Source of the DNA: Nepenthes gracilis
Lineage: Eukaryota > Streptophyta > Magnoliopsida > Caryophyllales > Nepenthaceae
DNA length: 64,000 nucleotides
Assembly (NCBI GenBank): GCA_033239525.1
Contig: BSYO01000026.1
Location: forward strand, 3,286,001 to 3,350,000
Direction of reading: 5' to 3'
The first letter of the stretch is position 1, and each line of letters starts with the position of its first letter. The translations under genes were made by a program, and so were the position numbers. The notes under the pieces were generated by a model. The model searched no databases. It worked only from the letters and a program-made list of their open reading frames with translations, and was not told the DNA's origin. Positions 46,298 to 59,600 of this stretch are shown in pieces.

Positions 46298-48062
46298 ATG
46301 GCGCCAGGAGTTACAGATATTCAATCGATTCTTACACTCAAGAATGTGGAATATTTCAGGGCTCGGCATAAGATCCCACGTTCTCTGGTGTATCTCCTGC
46401 CTAGAGTTAACGGACGGGCTTCTTCTCCTCCACCAGGATATATTACAGTACATGAGACTCACCTCAATGGTGGTCTTCGCTTTCCTTTAGCCCCAAAGTT
46501 CTACAAGATAATGGTGGAGCTCCATGTGCTGATCACCAAACTCCAACCAAATGGCGTGAGGTACTTCAGTTCGTTGTGTATTTTTGCCCGAATTCATGAT
46601 GTGGTTTTCAACGCCACAGCTATGAATGTTTTGTTTTGTTTTAATCACGGTGTGGATTGGATAACCATATCTCTTTGGTCGGAATATAGGTTTAGTGGAG
46701 GAAACCTAGACTCCACAAAAAGGTAAAATGATCGATTTTTTATCTAGCAGTCCTTCCACATGGGAGCTCTGTCCAGAATGAGGTCGCCTCTCTACTGCTA
46801 TGCAGTCGGACGTATATGACCATGAGAAAGAGACCGTTCAGAAACTTATAGATTTGATCCGTGAAAAGGCCAGTACCTTCAATGAGAATAAAAAGAACTG
46901 CTGGCTCTTTCCTAAGTCATTTGCACTAGCTAAGTGGGAGCTTGAGGTTGAAGAGTCCGAGGCCCAAGCGGCAAAGACTCTTATCAAGAGAAGACATAAG
47001 AGAAAAGCCAAGGTGCTTAAAATAAAAGAGTTCTCAGGTAAATCCAAGAAGGCCGATAACAAATCAAAAAAGCCTGAGGACAAAAAGCCTTCGAAGGGCA
47101 TAAAAACAAAAGAGCCGTCAACCATTGCGTTGGCAATAAAAAGGCCTCCATCGAATCCAACTCTAAAGATAAGGTTACTATAGATGAACTAATAAAGAGG
47201 AAGCGGCCGACGGTCACTTTAGATCAAACTTCCACATCTTCTTCGGTACAAATTTCAGAGGCCGTCGGACTAATTGAAGAGAGTGAGCATGTGGGATCTG
47301 TAGCTGAGGAAGTGACCGAGGTCACTCCTATTCCAACCCCACTTCTTGCTTCATACGGTGTTCCGATCATTCTTCCACATCTACCTGAGGAGTCCTTGCC
47401 TAATATTGCGATAACTTTTGCTGAAGAGACTTCCTGGATGAGTAAGATTCATTCTAAAGAGGTTACAGAGATGCCTTTACTTGAGTTTTAAGAGCCCAAC
47501 ATGATCGAGGGGGTTATTGCAGAACTTTAGATTAAAACTGCACTGGAGCATTCTCCCAAGCCCCCAGAGCTCGAGGTCCATATCAAGGTTGAGACCAAGG
47601 TCCGAATCTTTACAAGCGAGGTCAAAGAGGCAGAAGTGAATGTAGAGCCCGAGGAAGTGGTGGAAGATGTTGTGGTGGTTGGTCCCGGGTCTCCGAGAGC
47701 CGAGATCCAAATTGCTCCAGAGATTTGTACAGACAATACAACTCATGGGAAGATTTTTGTCTCTGAGGTAATTGTCTACAACCTTCTTTAACTTCCAAGT
47801 CACTCTTTTTGTATACTAACTGACTTTATGTCCTTCGTTGTTTCAAGAAATGATAAGTCGTCTTGCTAACGCTATGAAAGGATTTGCTCATGATTACGTG
47901 GAAAGGGAGAAACTTCTGATCGCTGAGGTGCATATCTCTGACCTCGAGCATGATTCGGCTAACATGAAGCAAAGACACAACCTCCTCATAGAGAAGTATT
48001 CTAAAGTGGAGGGTGAGCTTCGTTCCTCAATTCGTCTCGAGGACATTGTAAAGATATCCTAG
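46298..48062 (+). pseudogene. Antisense gene of Tat-type Gypsy element (PF04195-like), decayed
   Basis: Open pieces at 46,298-46,726, 46,800-47,183, 47,291-47,491 and 47,838-48,062 form one broken gene read opposite to the element's gag-pol. The first piece has 'PRSLVYLLPRVNGRASSPPP' followed by 'GYITVHETHLNGGLRFPLAP'. This is the conserved core of the plant 'putative gypsy-type transposon' domain found in extra ORFs of Tat/Grande-like elements. Next comes a Lys-rich basic segment ('KKADNKSKKPEDKKPSK'), an acidic Glu/Val-rich stretch, and a predicted coiled coil ('HISDLEHDSANMKQRHNLLI'). Its 3' end faces the pol stop (48,776) across 713 bp. Frameshifts near 46,730 and 47,190 and stops after 47,490 make it non-functional. 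The function of this gene class is unknown. Confidence 0.7.
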
Positions 48063-48775
48063 TGCAGCTATTGGGAAGGTATCAACTTGTGCAGACATAT
48101 TGTCCAAATGCTAACTCCTGACATTCCTATTTTTGCATTTCATCCGAAAAATACCAGTGTCAGTCATAGTTTTGAGGTGTTATACCTTCATAGGGACGAT
48201 GAATACTCTTGGAAACCAGTACCAGAAACTTCTAGATGTCGTCCATCTTTTTAACTAATTGGAGCTTTATATATATAAACATTTCGTTAATTAATGAAAT
48301 ACATTTACAAAATTTTTACTGCCTCTCTTTTTTATGGTCGGACACTTTATTTGTCCGACTCTGTACATTATTTAAGTTAAACCTGACTTATGAGCCATAT
48401 TTGTAACTTAAGATTTTCAAAACCATGTTCGGCCAATGATACCATCTTAAAGGTCTTTGCACGCATGCTTCTGAGGAAGCCTCCTAATTTTTTATTCTCG
48501 GCCTCACTTGGACCGCTTGATGACGTGATCAAGTTTTAAGTAACGATTTCATATAAGTAGAACAATTACGTGACCGAGTTTCTCGGACCGATAGATATGG
48601 TCATTGTTACAGGTGAATGAAGTTCACTTGACTTAGAGGAAGCTTAGGTTATGCAATAATATAAAAGACAAGCAAACATAGAGACAAATAAAAAAGGAAC
48701 TAAAATTTTATTAATAAATTTCACAATAATACAAGCACTCGATGTAATGCAAACCTTACATGGTAGTACACAAAC
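48063..48775. other. Convergent spacer between antisense gene and pol
   Basis: AT-rich, with no ORF. It should hold the 3' ends of two converging transcription units. Confidence 0.45.
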
Positions 48776-51700
48776 TTATTGAAAGTATTTTCTAAGATGA
48801 CAGGCATTCCATGTCTTAGGCACTAATTTGCCATTTTGGGTCCATAACTTATACGCCCCATTCTTAAGAATGGTTGAGACTAGAAATGGACCCTTCCAAT
48901 TTGATGAGAGTTTGTTCTAATCAACATTTTTGCCCGTGGCTTCAATACTCCGTAAGACCAGATCTTCCACGTCAAACTGTCGTGCCTTCACCTTTTTATT
49001 GTAATACCTAGCAACTTTTTATTGTTATGCCGCCGTCCGCGACTGTGCGTCGTCCCAAATTTCTTGAAGTGGGTCGTGATTTTCTCAAAGTTTTTGCAAG
49101 TTATGATGTGGATCAAAATATTCAACCAAAAGGCTAGAGAGTCCGTTTTCTATTGGAATAACGGCCTTAGTCCCATAGCAAAAATTGAAAGGAGTTTCAC
49201 GGGTTGGTTCTCTAGGTGTCGTCCTATATGACCAAAGGACAGAAGGAAGTTCATCCACCCAAGAGCCCCCAACATTCTTAAGTTTCATTTTCAGACCGTG
49301 CAGTATTGTTCTGTTAGTAACTTTCACTTGTCCGTTACATTGTGGATAAGCGACGGAAGTATGAACTAACTTTATCTTTAAATTGGTATAGTACTTTGTG
49401 AAACATTTTTTAATAAATTAGGTTCTGTTATCAGTCACAATAACTTCGGGTATACCAAATCTGCAAATAACGTTCTATCAGACAAATTCGGTTGCATTTT
49501 GCTTGGTTATTTTTGCAAGTGAGACGGCCTCGACTAATTTTGTGAAGTAATCAATTTCGACTATAATGAATTTCCTCTGTTCAGAGGCCACTAGAAGTGG
49601 TTCGAGAATGTCAAGCTCCCATTGTGTGAACGGCCATAGCTACTGCAGAACTCGAAGTTTTGTGTGCGGCTAATGGGTGAAATTCCCATGTATTTGACAG
49701 TTCTCACATTTTCGAACGAAATCCATTGCGTCATATTTCATAGTGGGCTAATAATATCCTTACCTTATGAGTTTGAATGCAAGGTTTTTCCCACCAATGT
49801 GGAATCCATAGATACTGAATTGTACTTCACCAAGGGCGTACTCGGCCTCTTCTGATGCAAGACACAGTAGGTATGGAATTGAGTACCCTCGTCAGTACAA
49901 CTTTTTATCCATAATAGTATATCATCACACTGTCTTCTTCAAACACTTAGCTTCATCTGGGTTTTCTGGTAATGTGCCGTCGAACAGATACTTCACATCG
50001 GGAGTCATCCAATTATCAGAATTTGTTATTTACATGACTTCCTCTTGTGGTTCATTGATGCTAGGTACTTTTAGAATTTCATGTACTTTTCGAGCATATT
50101 GCTCTAGATCTCCCCTGGCAACAGCTCTTGCCAATCTGTCTGCTTTTTCATTTTCTTCTCATAGAATATGAATCATTTCCACATGATTAAATATGAAAAT
50201 CAAATTTTAAACTTTGAAAAGATATTGAGAAAGTAATGGATTAATCATGTCAAAATTTTCTTGAACTTGATTAATAACTAATTCCAAATCACTATATACT
50301 CTAAGATTTGTGGTCGAGCACTCTTTGGCTAATTTTAACCTAGCGAGTAGTGCTTCATACTCAACCATGTTATTCGTCACTAAAAATCCGGTGGTCATTG
50401 AATATTTTATTTCTAACCCATCGGATGCCTTTAATACCACTCCAACTCCACAACCTATTTGTATTGAAGAGCCATCTACGTGTAAAATCTATGTCAGAAT
50501 ATTTTGGGGACTGTCAGTCCTAATAACAGTAGGGACATCTTGAATTGGTGTCGTTATTTCAACAATGAAGTCCGCAAGAGCCTGACCTTTCAATGATGGT
50601 CTCAGTAGAAATTCTAAGTCGAACTCTCCCAATTTAATAGCCCATTTGACCAATTGTCCGAACACATCTGGCCTTTGTAGGATTCCTTTTAACGGTTGGT
50701 CCGTCAAAATAATTATTCTGTGCGCCTGAAAATACGGTCGAAATCTTTGGACAGAATTTACAAGCGCCGGTGCCACTTTTTCAACATGGGTGTAACGAGT
50801 TTCTGTGTCAAAGATTTTGCTGATGTAATATACTGATCTATGTCCATCGGACATTCCTCGAATCAAGACCAAACTTAAGGAAGTTTCGCACACAACAAGA
50901 TTAAAAATAATCCCTCGCCTTATTATGGAAAAGTTAACAGTGGCGAATGAGAAAGATACTCCTTGAATTCTTAGAAAGCGACTCACATTCTATAGTTCAC
51001 TGGAAGCTTGTGACCTTTATGCCTCTCAACGCTTTGAAGAATGGTAAGTACTTCTCGGCCGATTTAGCCAAGAAGCATAAGAGTACTGCCAATTTTTCAG
51101 TTAATTTTTGGACTTTCTTTACCATCTGAGGAGGATTCATATCCAAGATAGCCTTAATCTTTTCTGAATTGGCTTCTATTTCTTTTCAGTTAATTTTTGG
51201 ACTTTCTTCAGCGTCCGAGGATGATTCATATCCAAGATAGCCTTAATCTTTTCTGAATTGGCTTCTATTTCTTGGTGCGAAACACTGAAGCCTAAAAATT
51301 TTTCTGATGTTACTTCAAAGGTGCATTTGGTCGAATTAAACTTCATCTGGTGTATCCTCAAGACTTCCAACACCTCATCCAGATCACGAATATGGTCATC
51401 CTGAAGCTTGCTCTTTACGAGCATGTCATCCACGTATACTTCCATATTTCGTCCGATCTGAGCCTCAAATATTTTGTTGATAATGCGCTGATAAGTTGCA
51501 CTGGTATTTTTCAGACCGAAGAGTATAACTTTATAATAATGTATCCCTTGATCAGTCATAAAAGATGTGTACTTCTCGTCCTTTGGATTTGTCCAAATTT
51601 GGTTATAATCCGAGTATGCATCATGAAACTAAGCAATCCGTGTCCAGAAGTAAAGTCCACGAGCAAATCAATTCTTGGTAATGGGAAGCTATCCTTCCGA

Positions 51701-54171
51701 TATTCTTTATTGACGTCAGTAAAATCGACGCACATTTTTCACTTCCCATTACTTTTCTTCACCATGACCACGTTTGATCACAAGTCTAAATGATGAACTT
51801 CTCCGATAAATTCAGCATCTAGGAGTTTCTTCACTTCCTCTCGAATGACAATCAACTTCTCGACCGAGTAGTTCTTTCGTTTTTGCCGAACAGTTTTATG
51901 GTTGGGATCTAGGCCTAACTTATAGACCATTATTCTGGTTGGTATACTTAGCATGTCGCTAGGTGTCCTGGCAAAAATATCAAAATTTTGTCTAACGAAC
52001 TCGATAAGTTGACTTCAAAACGAATCGGACAAAGAACTTTCGATCTGGATATACTTTTCAGGATCATTAGAGTTCAGTGGAATCTGATCTGTTGATTCTC
52101 TAAATTGGGCATATAGTAATGTGGTCTCATCACGGAGATCAAGGTCCTAAATTGGTTGACTTGTCGGCGTCTGAGTGACTTGAGATAAATAACAAGTCCG
52201 CCAATCATTTAATCACCAAGGACCTCTCTGATGCCTGATGGAGTCAGAAACTTTACTTTTAGATGTGGAATAGAAGTCATGGCTTTAAACGCCGTTAAAT
52301 ATGGTCGTTCGATGATAATATTATAAACCGATGGAAGATCTACAATCAAGAAAGAAAGCATCTTGGTGGTTGTCCTCAGATACGTACCCAACGTGACTTC
52401 CAATTGGATCATACTTTGTATGAGTACAAGCTCATTATCCAATTCGTATAAGGGTCCTTCTGAGATCCTTAACTAACTTCTTTTTAGTCCTAATTTAAAA
52501 AAGGCATCCAAGTAAAGTAAATTTTTTAAACATTCATTATCAATAAATACTCGTCTTAGTCAGTAGTTTATGCTACTGTAAAAAACGAGTGCAGTAACAA
52601 TCAAGGAATCAAAATGAGGTGATGTTACATGAGTTAAATTTTTATCACTAAAACTAATAACATCATCCCTATTTTTTATCCTTGGTTTTTTGCGGCCGAT
52701 GGCCATTCTTGAACTTTTTCGAAACGTCATTCCGAGCAAGTCACGTGAAAATCATGTTTATGACTCCAGTTGCCACTCAGTCTCTTGGCTGCTCGGCCTC
52801 ATCTCCATTTGCTTTTTTGGAAGTTTTTTCAGGTCTTTACAGAAATCGGTTGAAATATCCTTTTCGAATTAACTCTTCAATTTCCTTTTGCAGCATCCTG
52901 TAATCCACTGTACTATGTCCTCCACACCAATGATAATGATAATATTTCGACTAATCACCATTATTCGGGTTCTTTAATGCCTTCAGCTATTAAAAGAACT
53001 TCTCATCCCGAATTTACATCAAGATATTGGTGCGGGAGTCATTTAAGGAAGTCAGATCTTGCAGCCTGAATCCTCTTCTTGGTGTCGACTCGAACTTTTG
53101 CTACTTTCTTGATCTTTGGGGATCCATATTGTCTCCATTTTTTCTTTTCTGTTCCATTGACTTTTGGTAGGACTGATGCTTCAGCCGTTTTGCCTCATTG
53201 GCCTCCTCGGCTGCTATATAGACACATGTTATGGCCTCAACCTCTCTAAAGGTTTGAGAATTTTTATGAGCCATGTGCCTAAAAAAGTCGTCGGGTTCCA
53301 ACGCAGATACAAAAGAATTTAGTTTCACCTCCTCGGTGAGCTTTCAATTGTAAATCTGGCCAAAATTTTTCTTATGCCTTCATTTGGCCCTTGTTTTACT
53401 TGAGCCAAATACTGGAGTTGGTTTTCTTCCCTCCTACTGGAGGTAAATTGAGATAAAAATTCATCAGCCAGATATTAAAAAGTTTGAATAAAATTTAGCT
53501 GAAGGCGACAAAACCAAGCTCAGGCATCGCCTTTTAAAGTCAGAAGGAAGTTGAGGCACATTACTGCCTCATCCAAACCCTGAAACAAGTTGACAGTTTT
53601 TCCTACAATATCTTCTCTAAAGACACAATCCCAAATTCTGTTGATTTTTTTCTCGATTCAGGGAGGAGCCACCATCCTTTTTTCATTGAGAAGATCTCTC
53701 AACTCGGATGGTTTTTGGGCGGATTGTGAACCTGGACAGCTCACAGCCCTTGGAGGACGTTTGCTACGAGAGGATTCTCCACGAGACGTGGGTTCCCTAT
53801 TGTCACGAGAATACCAAGGATTTTGCCTCTCAAGACTATCCCCTCGAATTCAAAAACTAAAACAACCTTCAAGTCTCGATGGGACTTTTTCTTTTGAAGC
53901 CATTTTAGTCCTGAGGTCATCCTTATGGTCAATCTTTTTTTAGGGGTATTTTTTCCCCTATTTTTCTTCTTTTTGGACGTGGCGGTTTGAAAGGCCGAAG
54001 GACTCGTTTTGGCCACTAGTCCAATCGTATACAAAGTGTCTGGACAACTTTAGCAAGCGCCTGTACACAGGGATCAAGGTGATCATCCATTCGATCAACG
54101 ATGGGAGGATTGTTGCCACTTGAAGTGGCCTCCCAAACTGATGCACTGACTTCTACTTTAGAGTTCACCAT
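48776..54171 (-). pseudogene. Degenerate gag-pol of Tat-type Ty3/Gypsy retrotransposon
   Basis: Read on the - strand from the gag ATG at 54,171 to the pol stop at 48,776. Order: gag with a Cys/His-type region ('GHSTVDYRMLQKEIEELIRK', near 52,900); protease end ('DLPSVYNIIIERPYLTAFKA', 52,209-52,442); RT ('KDSFPLPRIDLLVD' near 51,680 and 'VYVDDMLVKSKLQDDHI' near 51,450); RNase H (50,489-50,986); a second, archaeal-type RNase H ('NNMVEYEALLARLKLA', 50,207-50,440); integrase (about 49,800 onward: 'ENCQIHG', 'VEIDYFTKLVEA', 'SYRTTPREPTRETPF'); C-terminus 'GKLVPKTWNACHLRKYFQ'. Two tandem RNase H domains and an antisense gene mark the Tat lineage. Many stops, frameshifts and an 89-bp duplication abolish function. 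Confidence 0.85.
51095..51272 (-). repeat. 89-bp tandem duplication in RT region
   Basis: 'tttcagttaatttttggact' occurs at 51,095 and again at 51,184, each followed by the same 'atccaagatagccttaatct' segment. The copies differ at several bases, so the duplication is not recent. 89 is not a multiple of three, so the frame is shifted. Confidence 0.9.
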
Positions 54172-54219
54172 TTCACTTTTTTTATTTTATTAAAATTGTA
54201 TTTATCGAACTTTTAGTTA

Positions 54220-54242
54220 CAATTTTTCACAAATGGCGCCAA
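54220..54242 (-). other. Primer-binding site of the Tat-type element
   Basis: Directly after the LTR end on the - strand comes TTGGCGCCATTTGTG, starting with TGGCGCC as in many Athila/Tat primer-binding sites. Confidence 0.65.
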
Positions 54243-54883
54243 TGTTGCGTCCGAGGATTTGATTGTTATATGGATGAAGAAGTTTGTCTATCGATCATTT
54301 GAGTTTTCAATCTCTGTAAGCTTTTAATCAAATCCTGTGCAATCATAAACAATAGCCAAAAGATTGACGGGACTTGTTTCTCGATATATCTTTCGACACT
54401 CAAGTCAATATTTTTCTTAAATGTGAAAAAAGAGATAGAAAATATTAAAGTGTAATTAGTCCAAGAAGTTGCGCTCTTGGCATTTTAATTTAAGATAGAG
54501 AGGTTGCGTTCTGGGCGTCTTCGAATACTTTATCAAAAAAGATCTTCATTTATGTCTTATTCCAATTGAGTGAAGTCGTCCTTCTTAAATGAAGAGGATC
54601 CGTATTTATAGATGTTGGGCGGTGGTTAACTATTAGGACAGTAAACCGTTGTTCTTATCAACGGCAATTGTAATTAATGTCAGCTATCGTTAGTTAAGTA
54701 ACCGTCCGTCCTAAGCCGTTTAATGGACCTCGGTCATAATCACTGAAATGGGCCATGCAGGTACAATGGGCCGCTCGGATGTAATGGGCTGCGTAGATTT
54801 TAAGGATCGTTGACTTCGATTCCTTGACCTACAATAGTATTGGGCCTCCTTATTTGGGCCATTGGGTACTATACCCATCAACA
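54243..54883 (-). repeat. 5' LTR of the Tat-type element
   Basis: 641 bp on the - strand, beginning TGTTGATGGG (54,883) and ending GGACGCAACA (54,243), with TCTATAAATACGG near 54,607 as TATA box. The matching 3' LTR was not found to the left of the antisense gene, so that end is deleted or replaced. Confidence 0.8.
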
Positions 54884-55320
54884 CATATAAAATATATAGA
54901 CATGTATTATTTTATATGATATATTATAATTAATAATCACATTTGATATACGATTTATTATTATATAATACATAGATTATTTACTACTTTCGGTAGTTTT
55001 AAAACAAATATTATAAAATAAATTTGATAAATCAATTTATTATAAATAAATATTTAAATAAATTTATCAAATAATTTATTAATAGATAATTTTTATTATA
55101 TATTAAATGATTAAAAATTTTTAAACAACTATTAAAAATATTAATTTATTTAAATGTTTATATTTTTTACTGAAATAAATGGTAATGTTTTTAAAAAAAA
55201 ATAAAAACGAAAAAGTTAAAATTATTTTTTAAAAAAATAAAAAGTACTTTTAACTTTTAAACATTAACAAAAGCTTGATATATTTTATTTGACCAATATT
55301 TATATAAATTTATTATAGTT
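54884..55320. other. Extreme AT-rich spacer
   Basis: Almost only A and T, with no coding potential or recognisable element. It separates two LTRs. Confidence 0.6.
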
Positions 55321-56304
55321 TGATGGGACGTCATGGTCTATAAAGGAGGAACAACCCAAATTCTCAGCGGCCCATTTCTGTCTGGTCGGTCAACATTACT
55401 GTTAATCGGACGAAGGGCAAGTGGGCCAATAGAGGTCCAAGATCAGGACGGTCCATCAGAGTTAGGACGGTCAACGCTTCAGTTAACCAGAGAAGCGTCC
55501 GGCAGACAAGTTGAGGCCCAGGACACACGCAACCCAAGCCTAAATTAGCTCACATGTCCATCTTCGAGCGACAACAATCGTCTGCCCTAATTTTTCACAT
55601 TTTTAAAAAATGTAAGTTTCACTATAACGGTCACCTCCAAAATCAAAACACATCCTGTAAAGAAAGTGCTAAAATTTACGTGCGATCTGTTGAAAACTCT
55701 AACGATTAAAAAACGCAGAAAGAAGGAGATCAGCCTCCTTGATCGTTATAGTCAGAAAGGCACTCACGCATATGCAGAAAAGGCAACAATCTCCAACAGA
55801 GTATGGGCATCAAGCCCCTTTGCATAAAAAATGCAACACATGGCCATGGTTATAAAAAGTCATGGAAGCTCACATCTTAAGACACGCTTTCAATCACGCC
55901 TTCTCTTATTCACAAAAGCTCTCAAGCAATTCCAAAGCTCTCAGACACTCGAGCATCCTAATGTACCCTTTCTCTCTCTGTTACTAGTTTCTAACGAGCT
56001 CAATACTTAGAAAATCTACTCCTCACGAGCAATGACAACCAAGCCACTCTTTGTACGAATGCACTCCTCCATCTGCAAACACTCATCAATATTCATACTG
56101 CATCCTCTGCGTCCACCGTCTTGTTTTTAGAATGCTGATTATTGACTTAAGCGTCAAAATGTTTTCAATGGGACCAAATCCCGTCATCATCTGGCCTTTG
56201 GTTTAAAGCTGTGGTGTGCAGGATCTAAAGCTCAACAAACGGAGACCGAAATCCGACAAACTACTTAATCTAAATTTGTTCATGCTTGGATTCAAGACGC
56301 ATCA
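55321..56304 (+). mobile_element. Solo LTR (984 bp), TGATGGG...GCATCA family
   Basis: Begins TGATGGGACGTC and ends TTCAAGACGCATCA. The 3' part 'ggtgtgcaggatcta ... cggagaccgaa' matches the LTR at 41,105-42,072. A TATA-like 'gttataaaaagtc' lies near 55,849. The flanks (tagtt and catgt) do not match, so no target duplication survives. It ends about 350 bp upstream of the TM9SF start codon. Confidence 0.7.
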
Positions 56305-56656
56305 CATGTAAAAGTAAAATTTTGACTTTAATTTTTGATAATTCTAACTCTATCTTAGACAAAATTTGCATATATATACGAAAATAAAATCAAAATTAAT
56401 TTTTAAAATTTTTAAAAATTTAAAATTAAAACTAAAAATTTAAAATTTTATTAGGCATTCTGTCATTAATCACCACCAATTTGCTCGTCAAATGTGCTAG
56501 TGGATCAGCTGTTAAGATTCATTTTATTTTGTGAAGCTACTGGCCTGGCCTTGGAGTAGTTTCTCTCTCAACGCTACGATATCCATTTAAGAGGAGACCC
56601 AGATCTCATTCCCCTCCCCTGATCTGTGAGTAGAGGACGACGAGGGATTTCAGAAA
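56305..56656 (+). promoter_or_regulatory. TM9SF proximal promoter and 5' UTR
   Basis: 352 bp between the solo LTR and the start codon. The last 60 bp is a pyrimidine-rich leader ('cattcccctcccctgatctg') without an upstream ATG. No certain TATA box was seen. Confidence 0.4.
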
Positions 56657-59600
56657 ATGGCGAAGAGCTTGGTGCTGTTCATGGTCGCCATTGTTCTTAT
56701 GGCATGTCGTACGACGAACGTGAGATCTGATGCTTCGGATCATCGGTACAAAGTTGGAGATCCAGTTCCTCTCTACGCTAACAAAGTCGGCCCTTTCCAT
56801 AATCCCAGGTAAGATTCACCCTCGTTCTTTCTGTATCTCGCTGATCTAGGTGTTTCTCTCTTTCTGCTGATTTGTGTGTACTCAACTAAACGTAGATCGC
56901 TGATACGACCTTACTATACCCCCAATCCAACCAAAAAATGGACGCAACAAAGCGTTGAATTACGGGTATGAAGGGGTGAGATGAAATAGAAAGTGTTAAT
57001 TTGGTATCTAGAAGTCCTAATTTTTTTTATTTCTTCTATTTAGATTTAGATTTTTCATGGAATCACAATGTTTAGCAGAAGGATAGTGATTAAAGAATAG
57101 GCCTTCCTAAGCTTGCTGGTTCTGTCGCGACATTAAGGTAGCGTTATCGGTTTTGCAGGGTGATCTGTGCTCGGTGTATATTTTCTAGAGGGTTGTTCAG
57201 TCTTCCTATTGGTAACTGTTTTCCATACCGGATTCCATATTAATGGTTGTAGTTGAGAATTTGCGTGAGTTTTTTATGAAGGAAGCTTTGAGCTTCTTGC
57301 ACGCACCTAAAAATTGTGTAGTCATGGTTTTCACATTTGGAAGGGTATATTTGGTGTTGAGCTGTCGTGTTAATGGATACCTTCATAATTGCCCCTGAAG
57401 TTTATTGAAAAAAGACTGCTTTATCTGAAACTCTCGCACAACATCCATGATGAATGAACTATATAATGAGCCTATTTTCTTCTTCATCAATTAGATCTAC
57501 TTGAAAAGAAAAACTATGAGGTTATTAAAAATTGATGTTTGCAAACTTATTGAAAGGACACAGTTTGATTTTCAGTATTTTTTCCCATCCCTTGCAGTGA
57601 AACATACCGCTATTTTGATCTTCCTTTCTGTACTAGAGGTATGTGTCAGTTGGGTTGGTTTTTATTGATCTGCATTCTTTCACCTGTGCTTTGGTTATGC
57701 ATTTATTTGAAGTTATTCATTTGTAGATCCTGTGACGGAGAAAAAGGAAGCCCTTGGGGAAGTATTGAATGGGGACCGTCTCGTTAGCGCTCCTTACAAA
57801 CTTGATTTCCTAGTGGAAAAGGATTCAGAAGTCATTTGCAAGAAAAAGCTGACAATAGAAGATGTAATTAAGTTTCGAGATGCTGTCTCTAAGGATTACT
57901 ACTTCCAAATGTATTATGATGACTTGCCCCTCTGGGGTTTTCTAGGCAAGGTCGACAAGGAAGGGAAATCTAACCCCAGCGAGTATAAGTATTTTCTTAA
58001 TAAGCATATCCATTTTGATATCGGTTACAACAAGGATAGAGTTATCGAAATCAATGTCCGCACTGACCTCAACTCTCTAGTGGACATTACAGAGGATAAA
58101 GAAGTTGATGTTGAATTCATGTATACCGCCAAATGGAAGGAAACAGACACCCCTTTCGAGAAGAGGATGGATAAATACTCTCAATCATCTTCACTGCCAC
58201 ATCACTTAGAGATTCATTGGTTCTCTATTATAAACTCGTGTGTCACTGTGCTGCTGCTTACTGGTTTTCTTGCCACAATTCTTATGCGAGTCCTCAAGAA
58301 TGACTTTGTCAAGTAAGCTCATAACAATATCCCCTTTTTTGGATTACTAATCGGTGCACAATTCCCTGCTGTGACCCATTAAGGTTGTGCCAACTGCTTT
58401 GGTGTTCTGCTGAGTGGTTCCATTGACTTCTTCAATTGTTTGGTCATTTTATCATTTTTTTTTCTTTTATTTTGTTTATATTCACCAATTTCCTGTCTGA
58501 AGGTATGCTCATGACGAAGAAACAGCTGAAGACCAGGAAGAAACTGGATGGAAATACATTCACGGAGATGTATTCAGGTTTCCAAAGCACAAATCTCTTC
58601 TGGCAGCTGCTCTTGGGACTGGCACTCAGCTATTTACTCTGTGGGTATCATTCGCTTATCTTTCTTTTACCTGCAAATTGGATCATGCCAGCAACTCAAT
58701 TTACCATTTCTGCAATTTGAATCTAAAAATTTTATCATGTTTGCTTGTCAGTACGGTATTCATCTTTCTACTTGCACTAGTCGGAGTGTTTTATCCGTAT
58801 AACAGAGGGGCCCTGTTCACAGCACTGGTTGTTATTTATGCTCTTACATCAGGAATTGCAGGCTACACGGCAACCTCCTTTTATTGCCAGTTAGAAGGAA
58901 CAAACTGGGTATGAACTCAAAATTCTTTTGCTTATGGGTGTACCTTTGAAAGTTGATCATATTTTTGATTCTTTTAATCTTTTGTCTTGGCAGGTTAGGA
59001 ATCTTTTATTAACAGGATGCCTCTTCTGTGGGCCTTTGTTTCTCACCTTTTGCTTCCTCAACACTGTTGCAATTGCTTATAGTGCAACAGCAGCCCTTCC
59101 ATTTGGCACAATTGTTGTGATAGTTCTTATATGGACACTCATAACATCACCGTTGCTCGTATTGGGCGGGATTGCTGGGAAGAATAGCAAATCTGAGTTT
59201 CAAGCTCCTTGCCGGACCACAAAGTACCCAAGAGAAATTCCCCCATTGCATTGGTACAGGGGCACACTTCCGCAGATGGCAATGGCTGGATTCTTGCCTT
59301 TCAGTTCTATATATATAGAGCTTTACTACATATTTGCCAGTGTTTGGGGTCACAGGATTTATACAATATATAGCATCTTGTTTATTGTGTTTATTATCCT
59401 CATTATAGTCACTGCTTTCATTACCGTGGCATTGACGTACTTCCAACTTGCTGCGGAAGATCATGAATGGTGGTGGAGGTATGCAAAATTGTCTTATTTG
59501 CATTTCTTATAAACAATGGATATTTTAGCTTTGTTATGGCCCTTTTGTACTATTGTCTGTTTCACCTTATTATGTTAAAACAGCAATTTTTTTTTTTTAC

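Noticed and set aside
55333..55548. 71-codon + strand frame at the start of the solo LTR
   Set aside because: Lies wholly in LTR sequence, Arg/Ser/Gly-rich, with no relation to known proteins.
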